Origin: Elysia marginata
Lineage: Eukaryota > Mollusca > Gastropoda > Plakobranchidae
NCBI GenBank assembly: GCA_019649035.1
Contig: BMAT01013331.1
Span: 1 to 22,379 of the forward strand
Direction of reading: 5' to 3'
Length of the DNA: 22,379 nt
The notes under the pieces were generated by a model that saw only the letters and a list, made by a program, of their open reading frames with translations, was not told the DNA's origin and made no database searches. This document shows, piece after piece, positions 1 to 8,914 of this stretch. The translations under genes and the position numbers were made by a program. Position 1 is the stretch's first letter, and every line of letters starts with the position of its first letter.

Positions 1-124
1 TTGCTACTACTACTACTTCTACTACCGTTACCACAAATACTACTAGTGCTATATATTCCACTGTTTTTACTATTACTACTGCCACTACTACTATTACTAC
101 TACTACTACTACTACTACTACTAT

Positions 125-167
<43 letters not shown>

Positions 168-190
168 GTCACAACCGTTACTGGTATAGT
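1..190. repeat. ACT/AGT trinucleotide microsatellite at the window edge
   Basis: The first 190 bases are an imperfect ACT array, purest at about 86-168, which fades into degenerate copies on both sides. The same motif on the opposite strand (AGT) forms arrays at 8825-8931 and 16312-16620. It is truncated by the window start, so its full length is unknown. The leucine-rich open frame across it is a product of the repeat and not a gene. Confidence 0.95.
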
Positions 191-1500
191 AACTTCTACT
201 ACAGCTGAAACAGCTGTTATTGCTCTTCCTTTGCTGCTAAAACAGCTATTAATACTAATTCTTTTGCTTCTACCATAACTACTTCTAATATTTTCGTTTA
301 TACCACTACTACAACTATCATGGCCGAAGCCACCGATCTGTAAATAGCCTCATCAAAATGGTTGTTGTTTTGTTTGACTGTTAGCCTCTCAGTAATGTTT
401 AGACATAACACATATGTCACCAATATCTGTTTTTAAAACTCTACTAGCTTAAGTAAGCCAAGGCAGTTTCTAAAATATAGTTTTTTAAATGTAGGCCTAG
501 CTTTTAGGGGTCAGGCAGCGAGCTTTGTTTTACCATCTAGGTCATACTAAATCTTTTTTGGCCCGTAGTAAAACCAACCAATCTGGCGAAAAAGTATTTT
601 TTAATTGGTCTCTTTAGGGCACGTGAAGAAAGGAAATGGCAGGAAGAGATTCAGGGTTGCTTACGGATGAAGACCTTAAATTCAGACTAAATGATTTAAT
701 TCACAAAAGTCAGATAATTTTTAATCAAACCATTTAGATTAGCCTTCCATTAATGTAAACACGAAAGCGACAAAATGTATACACTTTCTTTAATTACAAT
801 ATTAGTTTCGTGAAGACATTCTTGGAAAAGTTAACGAAATTAAATCCTATCAATTACTTCCGCAATAACATTTAGGAAGGATTATAAAATAGAATTGTTG
901 GATTTAACCTTGGCTGTTTTGTAGACTCATTAATCTCAGCAAAGTGAAGTCAGTATTGTTGGTGGGTGTATTCTGAAAGCTTTTAGCCGGGAACCCCCCC
1001 TCCCTCCTTTTAAGACACACAAAGTATTAAAAGACTATCAGCGTGTGGGGGGTATATAGGGCCTACAGATGGAATTAGATTTAAAGAACAGTTTTTGCCC
1101 TGAAATTGTATTCTAGGAAGGATGCAACACTGTTGGCTTATTGGTCTAAAACACTTATCATATTTGATTCTTCATATGTTACCTTCAACAATATTAATAG
1201 AAGAATAATGAACTCTGTAGAAACTTTTTTCAGCGTAGATGTTGCCAGGCTGTTGCTGCGTGGATATAGATAATGATTGATGGTCGTACGTTCATCTTCA
1301 CTTGTTGTAAAGATTCAAGCCCTTTCAAGTTATTTTAAAATTATTCTTTGGCTACTGGTGCATTTCTTATACTACAGGGATGATAAAACTACGATATCTG
1401 CGAAGCTTCAAAACTGGACTGTCTGTTGTAATATGAACTCTGGCAACAGAAGAATCAAAAGATATAAACAAGGGAAGGTTAGTATAAAAAATTTGTATCC
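191..1500. other. AT-rich non-coding DNA, no gene seen
   Basis: I see no coding exon with splice sites, no RNA gene and no recognisable transposon here. Degenerate ACT-like triplets persist to about 320. Short homopolymer runs of C (near 995-1010) and G (near 1045-1050) are present. This is plain intergenic DNA as far as sequence reading can tell. Confidence 0.6.
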
Positions 1501-1548
1501 ACCTCCTCCACTCTTCTTCTTCTTATGCTTCTTCTTCCTCTTCTTATT

Positions 1549-1632
1549 CGTCATTATCATTATTATCATAATCATCATTATTATCATAATCATCATTATT
1601 ATCATAATCATCATCATTCTCATCATCATTAT
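1549..1632. repeat. 18-bp tandem repeat made of ATC/ATT triplets
   Basis: Three perfect consecutive copies of an 18-bp unit (TATTATCATAATCATCAT) lie at 1561-1578, 1579-1596 and 1597-1614, followed by CATCAT triplets. A pyrimidine-rich TTC/CTT stretch precedes it (1505-1548) and a T-rich stretch follows it (1645-1713). This is a higher-order minisatellite built on a trinucleotide. The poly-Ile and poly-Met open frames over it on the two strands are artefacts. Confidence 0.9.
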
Positions 1633-1740
1633 CAGAACCACCATCTTTTTTTTTCTTCTTTTTTTCCTCTCCCTTCTTTCCCATATTCTCACATTTCATC
1701 TTTTTTATTTTTTTTGCCAGTGTCTCATTGTTTAAAGCCT

Positions 1741-2120
1741 TAAATAAAAGAAAGATATATTTGGTTTGCGATAGAAACTAAAACTTGAGGTAAGGCAAAA
1801 CGTCTAAACTGTTATCAAAATATTCAGGCTACTCACAACTTCATATGCACAATTTGCATTGTTAAAAAAGCAACCAACTGGTCCATTTTGATGCCCTATG
1901 AAAAAAAAAACAATTTTTTTTCATATGTATCATAAAAGTTTCCAAATATAAATAATATTATAAGCCAATGAACATGTTTTATTGAACGATAATAAGAGCC
2001 GCTAAAGATTTCAAGAGCCTTTATAAATAAAAAAAAACAAATAAGTAAGTGCAAAACGCAATTTTCACCTAAAAAAGAGGGAGCTTAAAAGGTCAACTGC
2101 AACGAATATGAGAAATGATA
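1741..2120. other. AT-rich non-coding DNA, no gene seen
   Basis: The interval is rich in A and T runs, with no open frame of note, no splice-bounded exon and no repeat that I can name. Confidence 0.55.
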
Positions 2121-2125
2121 GGGTT

Positions 2126-2174
2126 AAGGTTTTAAAACCTTGTGTGGAGGCGGGGGAGGGGGGAAGGGTCAGGG
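2126..2174 (+). other. 16-bp palindrome followed by a G-quadruplex motif
   Basis: AAGGTTTTAAAACCTT at 2126-2141 is a perfect 16-bp palindrome. Ten bases later come four G runs (2152-2156, 2158-2163, 2166-2168 and 2172-2174) separated by loops of 1, 2 and 3 bases, which fits the standard intramolecular G-quadruplex pattern. No gene is recognised close by, so any role is unknown. Confidence 0.75.
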
Positions 2175-2179
2175 TTAAT

Positions 2180-2930
2180 TACCACGGTTGCCCGAGTGTC
2201 GTCTATCATTAGCCATCCAAACACCCCCTTGGTTTAATTAATCAAAGTATTATTTTAAAAAAATCTCATTTGCTTGTTTTTCTTCTTTTTTCCCAAACAA
2301 AATCTGCTATCAATATTATTGCATTGCGAGTTTTTTTCATATTTGAAAAAAGGCAGAATTTATAATTAAAGGAATAGAGAAAGTTTGAGCAAACTGACTG
2401 GCATGAAGGCCATCTTCCCACAAAGAATTGACTCTTAGAGGTGTCTAAAATGTTCAGACTCTGACTGAATTTACCAAACTTACAAAATAGTTTTTTTAAT
2501 TAATGGCACCCCCCACCTATAAAATTTATTACCACAAGATTGCTATAAAATTGATTGATTTTATTTATGCAGCTGGGGAGAAAGTGATAATACTTAACGT
2601 TCAATTAATTTTTTTACGTATCGTACTTTTGGTGTTGTATACAGTATAGTCTTTACACGCATGAATTCCTTTTTTTAAAGGATCAATAAAACGTACCTTA
2701 TTTTTATCTTAGCGAACTCCATATTTTATCCTCAAGTAGTTTTTAATGCATAAAATGATATAGATTTTAGCATGACTTTAAAAGATGTTTTGCAGATTAC
2801 TATTTCGGTAGCAGTGTTTGTTGCAGTGCAAAGTTTCTGAACTGTATTATGTTAATCATATTTTATCAATAAAAGAAAACAATATTGACTAGATCTGCAC
2901 TATTGATGCTATTGATAGGCACCTGTTAAC
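2180..2930. other. AT-rich non-coding DNA, no gene seen
   Basis: No coding exon, RNA gene or named repeat is visible. Several AATAAA-like hexamers occur, as expected by chance in DNA this AT-rich. Confidence 0.55.
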
Positions 2931-2937
2931 ACCAGAG

Positions 2938-2984
2938 GCACACCAAAACTTAACCATGGTGTCTGTTGCTGAGTTTTGGTGTGC
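2938..2984. repeat. Inverted repeat, 13-bp perfect arms, 21-nt loop
   Basis: The left arm GCACACCAAAACT (2938-2950) is the exact reverse complement of AGTTTTGGTGTGC (2972-2984), with a 21-nt loop. G-T wobble pairs could extend the stem by one base on each side. The loop contains CCATGG. It could be a short foldback element, the core of a MITE, or a transcribed hairpin. Nothing in the sequence decides between these. Confidence 0.8.
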
Positions 2985-3139
2985 TTGGATGATTGCCTTT
3001 AGTGCAGTTAAGATCTTTTTGATCAAGTTAGCAATTCACCTAGGGAGGCTTAGCAAAGATCTTCGACTTGAAACTAGGTGTAAAAAGCTAATTATTTGCG
3101 TGTCTATGGCTTTCGGGGCTGCTATAAGTTGAATCCTAC

Positions 3140-3359
3140 CAAAAGCAAGCATTTTTCTGCCATATTCACTGCCTCCAAGCTCTATTCTATTTCCAGAATA
3201 TGTTTGAAACTCAAACGAAAATATGTAACTATGAGATTTATTATTATCGCTCCTGGAGTCTCTAGGATTATGGATTTGTACACAATCCTTAGTTTTATAA
3301 GGGTAATAGCGTAGAACTATTTGGCCTCTATATCCATCATTAGACACTGTTTTATTCGA
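3140..3359 (-). other. Unrecognised open stretch, possible exon
   Basis: An open frame on the minus strand is preceded by CTATTCTAG, a passable splice acceptor, and crosses a GTAGGA donor-like site near 3139. The peptide contains a GQIV..YYPY..KDC stretch followed by SYIFSFEF, which faintly recalls a CUB-type beta-sandwich. That resemblance is too weak to name the domain. No neighbouring exon was found on either side. It may equally be a chance frame in low-complexity DNA. Confidence 0.2.
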
Positions 3360-3371
3360 ACAGGACATCTA

Positions 3372-4440
3372 GAATAGGGGCCGTGGCTTGGCAAATCAGA
3401 TGCATTCCTTGGAGAAGGCTCTTTGTATATTTTTTCCTGCATTCACCTTGCTATCGGTTATTCTAAATGTTTGAAGCAATCCTGTCATTCACTGCGAGAT
3501 AACTGCCAAACCACCAGCCATGGCTAAGGTAAGGCAAACAGGTCAAACATTAATAGCGGATAAAGATACCTCCCAGCAAAATCTTAGAAACGCCAAAAGC
3601 AATAACATGACGAAAGGCCTTACATATTTTAGAGTAATTCTCCTGGGGCGCTCACATTGTCATAAAAAAGCACAATAATCCGTTAATGCGTTGCCCATAA
3701 CACCCAGAACTGGTAGAGAGCGTAGAGTGGTACGCGCGCATCAAAGATGACAGATGGCCACCGTCTTCATTAACTAAATGTAACTGCGATGAGAAGGATC
3801 ACTGATCAGTGAAAGATTTAGTCAGTGTGATAGAGTGATGCGCTAAGGCCTTAACGGCTGTTGGTGCTGTCCTGTCAGAAAGGCCCTGTAAAGTTTTAGC
3901 AGCGTTTTAGTACATTATACTTTTAGATAAAATGCACATTGATTTCATTTGCTTAAAAAACCACAACCAAGAAAAAATTTTAATAAGAACTTCAAAACGT
4001 AAAACTAGACTAGCAAATGTAATATTTATTTGATTACACTAGTTTATTTCTTTGGGCAAAATTCCTTTTCTCTCTAAAGTAATTTTTAAAATGTTCACAT
4101 TGTTTATATGTTTAAAGCATTTTTAATTGAATATAATTGTATAGAGATTCGTGTGTCATAATACGTTAAGCAGAAATTTCTTTAACTTAAAAAAGTAAGG
4201 GCCTGACAGACACATTCAAACGTGCCGCTTTCTAGTCATTTGCATCCTGTGCGTGCAAAGTCTTCACACCTGGACAATGTAAATGTTTTTTTTTATAGAA
4301 AGAATTAAGATTCATGCAGGGCAACCACTCTCTGCTATACACGTGGGACACCGCTGGACTCATACCTTGCTGATCGTCATTGAAGAAACAACTATTATCG
4401 GGTTTTTTTTTCAGACTGGCCATACATAATCAGAACAGTT
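3372..4440. other. Non-coding DNA, no gene seen
   Basis: I recognise nothing coding in this stretch. One perfect 12-bp palindrome (CACTGATCAGTG) lies at 3800-3811. Base composition is slightly richer in GC at 3700-3900 than in the surrounding DNA. Confidence 0.5.
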
Positions 4441-4454
4441 AAAGATACAAGTAG

Positions 4455-4705
4455 TTACCCATTGCCGTAGGGGCAGTGGTTTTACGGGCACACCGTCCGT
4501 TGGGCACGGTAGACCTATGCGGGGAGAGGAGCTCATTCTTTCTCCCCCTGCGAGGCTTTGGCCTTTCCGAGTTAATTAACAACCAGGTATCCAAGTTATT
4601 CTTTCGGGTGACAGCTGGAGTTTTTCAGCCGCATAGTCCATGGCTTGAACTCGCCACCTCTGGCTCTGTTGTCGAGCACCATACCTCTACACACTTAAGC
4701 CTTCA
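4455..4705 (-). mobile_element. Antisense tRNA-derived SINE (family 2)
   Basis: Read on the minus strand, the element starts near 4705 with a tRNA-like head: TAGAGGTATGGTGCTCGAC resembles a pol III A box and D arm. About 30 bases later comes GCGAGTTCAAGCC (4642-4654), which fits a B box. A GC-rich body follows and ends near 4455. Its head and body differ from the two intronic SINEs at 11347 and 17723, so it belongs to another family. No target-site duplication was found, so the ends are approximate. The + strand open frame over it is not a gene. Confidence 0.6.
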
Positions 4706-4949
4706 GAAGCAACGTCTTGGGAAGAACTCCTGAAAGAATGTGCTTATATCTCTTGGTCGCTATGCAGCATAATTTTTATACCGATGTAGTCCAACTGTAA
4801 AAAGTTTTTAATGCTAGATTTGCAGCATCTGTAAGGTCGATGGAACCATGCCGGGCATAATCTTGTAACCAATGATATATTTAGATAGTGAAGTTTTGCA
4901 AATGTCTTGTGGACATTTTTCACAAAAAAATTCGGTTATATATTCAAGG

Positions 4950-5145
4950 TCACAACGTAAGACGATTATTCTGACCAACGCCTCCCTTGCCTTGCCCTTC
5001 ACTCTCCGCTGATGTAACAGACGGAGCCGCTTGGGTGCCCTTGTGTGACTTTTTTGCCCGAGATGGCCTGGAGGGCGGATGTTGAAGAAGTGAGTCGCAG
5101 TGAGACAGGAAGGCACGCAAGCTGCTGACTGTTGGACTCACATAA
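4950..5145. other. GC-rich island of unknown origin
   Basis: This roughly 200-bp block is clearly richer in GC than its flanks and open in two frames on the minus strand. The peptides are low in complexity and rich in basic residues and serine, and match no family that I know. The sharp change in composition suggests an inserted repeat or the relic of an exon. I cannot identify it. Confidence 0.35.
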
Positions 5146-5149
5146 TGTA

Positions 5150-6460
5150 GATGACAGAGTTACAGAATGATGTCAATAAAATAATACTGTGGGTCGAGAA
5201 CGGAAATAGCAGCTAGCGAAATGGTCAGTTAGTTGGGCTAGTTAATTTTCTCACAAGGTCCGGACGAGATTAAGTTGAGCAATTGTTGGGGACATTAAGG
5301 AGTTGCGTGTGCGTAGAAATGGCGCACCCAGGTTCGAACACTTTCTTATAAAAACGCCCTGTTTATCAAAACAATTTCATTTCAGTTTTGTACCTGACCT
5401 GACTGCAGGATTTGTGAAGGTATCTCCACCTTTAGGAAGGTCTAAACCTTAATCTACAGCGATGTGGCAAAATAGCATAGATAGAAGAAATATCATAAAG
5501 ATTTTTCATTCTTCCAACACAAAGTATTTAAACTTGAAAGAAATAAAAAAATGCTTTTTTTTTAGAAATAGCTGAAGTTTTGAAAGAATATTTGATATTT
5601 TCAACTCAATAGATACATTCTTTGACAGAGGCTGATAAGCGGCAAGTGCTTAAGCTTTTCACACCTTTAAAAGCCCTGTGTCTTGTGAAAATAAAAACAA
5701 ATTCAGTTCTGGAGGTGTACTAGGGTGTAATAGCAGACTAAATTTTCAAATTTGATAACAATACGAATTGCAAACTTTCCGATACAGGTTATCCATTTTA
5801 TTTTGTAAAGATAACAAGGGGCGGATTGAAAGCAATGCTTTTCTACACCAAAGCTTAAACTGTTTTGATTTTTTTTTGCAAAAGATTCTTTAATTATTTT
5901 AGAATTCAAGTGTGCTTTTTCTGCTTCCTATTTTTCTCCTGAAGGTCTGCACAGGTAATGGGCTGTAAAATGAACGTCCTTATCACATCCACTGCCGGTG
6001 AGTTATGCCAACAAATATCATGCAACACGGTTTAAACTCTTCTAGGTTTAAAGCCCTGATTTTACAAAATATGAACCATTGAATAGAAAAAAACGTTGAA
6101 AAGAAAATGGCCCATTTACTTGCTCATGTATGCATCATATTTAATATAATCTGTGATTCTTTTTCATGATTTATTAGAAGTTAAGTTTCTTCAGAAAGAA
6201 AAGCGTCTGAAGTAGGCCTGCTTGACAACATTATATTACATTCACGCTGTCCTCTTTGCGATTTTACCTGCGAATAATTACTTTTCTTTTATCATTGATG
6301 CACTCAAGTTGCATGAAAACATTGGGAATAAAGTCAATAATTTAGAGGCATTTTCAATAACACCATAGCTCAACAAAATTAGGCAAAGTTTGTAATTAAT
6401 AGCTATGTTCAGCCAAAGTGTTCAGCAAATTTACAAAATGACCGGCAATTGATATTGTAC
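5150..6460. other. AT-rich non-coding DNA, no gene seen
   Basis: No splice-bounded coding exon or named repeat is visible. A B-box-like GGTTCGAAC at 5331-5339 has no A box or tRNA fold around it. Confidence 0.5.
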
Positions 6461-6461
6461 A

Positions 6462-6540
6462 CTCACCCAGAGAGGGAGAGGAGGAGGATGAGAAGGAGGA
6501 TGAGGAGTATGAGGAGGAGAGGGATGAAGAAAGATGTACC
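6462..6540 (+). repeat. Purine-rich GGA/GA tract
   Basis: An almost uninterrupted purine stretch of GAG, GGA and GAT triplets, about 80 bp long. It is low-complexity DNA of the kind that can form triplex structures. No function can be inferred from position, about 0.9 kb upstream of the M4 start codon. Confidence 0.8.
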
Positions 6541-7459
6541 TAAGATGAAGAAACATGGATTATGCTAGAGCCTAGAGGAGGAAAATCCGCGTAAGATTTA
6601 TAGATATGGAGAGAAAGGGTCTCTGAAGACGAGATTGTATACATAAATTATAGATAGGCGAAAAACGAACTAAAAAAAAGAACGACAGACAGCGAGACAA
6701 TGCCTAGGACATAGAAGGTAGAGATAATAATGGGGTATACCTGTTTTAAGAAGCAAAAAATTTGTTCTACTGTGAAAACCAGAGAAATAAACGTGAGATG
6801 AACGAATAGGAAGACAAAGGAACATTCAAAACAAAGAGACGAGCTTGAGGTCTAAAATAAATCTTACTAAAACACTGATCCCTTTGTTAAGATATGACTT
6901 TTCATAACAATTTTATAATTTTCAGAATATCATTCACAAACAATGAATCGTTTTACTACAAAAAAAAATTCAAGCCTATATAAATTTTTTTAGACAAAAA
7001 GCCTGTTCTTTCAACACTTTTTTTTGGCTTTTGAAAACATTGTATCGAAGATTGTTAGATTTGAACTTAACATATCACAATTTTCCTTTAAAATGCAGTT
7101 GAACGATGCGATGTGTAGACTCTATTTCAATTTATTAACAAGAAGATAAAAACACTGCGCGGTCAAATTGCTTCAGTTTTCAATTAACCATGTTCGTTTA
7201 ACATTTTAGTTTGAGTCTTTGATTTTATTATGCGTGTTGATGCCACAAGTTAGTGCGTGCTGCAATGAGGTACAAGAAGGACAGTCTAGCAACCTGATTT
7301 TCTTGCATTTCAAGATAATACGAATATAGTTTTGCAGTTATAGCTCAAGAGAGCAAAACAAGAAATAATTTTACCACATCGGTTAACAATACTGATGTAT
7401 GTCTCATTTTGGAATACACAAAGTTTATCCTGACTTATCTTATTTTATCTGTCTGTTCT
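6541..7459 (+). other. Upstream region of the M4 gene, promoter not defined
   Basis: The transcription start and the 5' UTR cannot be fixed by eye. A TATATAAA string lies at 6977-6984, but TATA-like strings are common in DNA this AT-rich. Two ATGs at 7395 and 7399 lie close upstream of the chosen start and are not in frame with it. If transcribed they would act as upstream starts. A non-coding first exon further upstream is possible. Confidence 0.4.
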
Positions 7460-7644
7460 ATGGCGGTGGTGGTGGTGGTGGCATCAGTTCTTGTGGCTCT
7501 TGTCGCTGTGTGTAGTGGAAGTCTGGATGAGGTGTCCGGGCGTGTGAAACTCCCGCCGCCTGTACAGGGCATAAACCCTGATCCTGGCGCTGAACTCAAG
7601 TCTCTCGCCTCTGCCATGAACATGGGCGAAAAAGCCGGTCTCAG
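7460..7644 (+). CDS. M4 gene exon 1: signal peptide and start of propeptide
   Basis: Encodes residues 1-61 plus two bases of codon 62. The start is the ATG at 7460, which opens directly into a hydrophobic signal segment (MAVVVVVASVLVALVAVCSG). An in-frame TTG start further upstream is less likely. Five consecutive GTG codons (7466-7480) form the Val run, a microsatellite inside the coding sequence. The exon ends at CTCAG|GTAAGT, a strong donor, phase 2. The Kozak context is weak apart from G at +4. Confidence 0.85.
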
Positions 7645-8852
7645 GTAAGTTCTGTGACAGTTCCTCCTCTCACCACTACTACAAACAAGTTTTATGAAAT
7701 TCTAATTTGGAAAAGTCATAATTATAAGTTTGTTTTTTTTTTAAATTGAAAGCAACAGTTATATGTTATAATTTTACAAAAATTGATAATTTCATACATT
7801 TGTTAAAAGTTTTGATGCTCTGGAAAATGCATTGCTTAAAATTCCAAGAATTTGTAATTTGAAATTAGCGAGACTCGCTCATTTGTACAGGTTGCAAGAC
7901 ATTTTTCAAAGGTGGAATTGATACTGATAGCATCTTCCTGTCAACAAAATCAATTTCTTTTATTTTGGAAAAAGCTCAAAAGAATGATCATTGCAAAGTC
8001 CCTGGAATAATGATTTTGGAGAGAAATCTAATTGGGAAAACTCGGCGTTTCATAATGCTTTTTGTTTGCAGGTTAAGGTGCCTTTTTCTTTTTCCCTCTC
8101 TTTTTCTCTGTATTATCATTCTGTCACCTCTTCTTTTTTCTCTTTCCTCTCTCTTTCTGCACAATGACCATCTTTCTCCTTCTCGGCTTCTCTTTTAATA
8201 TTAACAGACTTTTTGAATCGGATAAATTTTTTTTCATTGCCTCACGTAGCTCCCTTCAATCTTGTTTCAAATATAATACGGCATCATACTCTCACCAGAC
8301 ATTTGTTGTCAAAATTAAGGAATCCTAATGACTTTTCCTCTTTTCCCACCCCTCTCAGGCAAGTAACCAATGACTTATCAGACACAGCAAAAGGCGTGAA
8401 GCGCTGCCGCTTGGACCAAACTTACGCCGGCTATGAGGTGTTCGGTGCTGGTATCGAGGCTGAAACTGATATGGACGGTCACGTGACTGGTCAGTTTATG
8501 GGCATTCTGGCTTCGAACCTCGAAGCAGACATCCCCGATCCAGAGGCCTGTAAGAGAAATGTCGAAGACATCTTGGCCATTGCTATGGCTGATGATGGTT
8601 ACACGCCGCCTCCAGAGTAAGAAAACATAAAAAAAGATAGTAGCAACGGTAGTAGGGATAAGAAGTTTAGTAGTTAAAGTAGTGGCTGTAGCAGCAGCAG
8701 CTGCAGCAGTAGTACTAGCAGTGGTGGTGGAGATAATGGAAGTTGCAGCAGTATTAGAAACAGTGGTATTAACAGTAAGTGTTGATCTTATTATTATTGT
8801 TGCTGTTTTTGTAGTAGCAGTATGAGTAGTAGTAGTGGTAGTAGTAGTAGTG

Positions 8853-8914
<62 letters not shown>

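Noticed and set aside
1..189. Leucine-rich open frame
   Set aside because: It is a translation of the ACT microsatellite.
1277..1743. Open frames on both strands with poly-Ile, poly-Met or His-rich stretches
   Set aside because: They arise from the ATC/ATT tandem repeat and the pyrimidine-rich flanks.
4476..4733. An 85-codon + strand frame as a gene
   Set aside because: It lies over the antisense SINE and has no protein-like features.
5325..5345. B-box-like GGTTCGAAC as part of a tRNA gene or SINE
   Set aside because: No A box, no cloverleaf and no similarity to the other SINEs.
6977..6984. TATATAAA as the promoter of the M4 gene
   Set aside because: It is about 480 bp upstream of the start codon in very AT-rich DNA; no other core promoter element supports it.
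7409..7459. Upstream in-frame TTG start for the M4 protein
   Set aside because: The ATG at 7460 gives a clean signal peptide, and TTG starts are not usual in animals.
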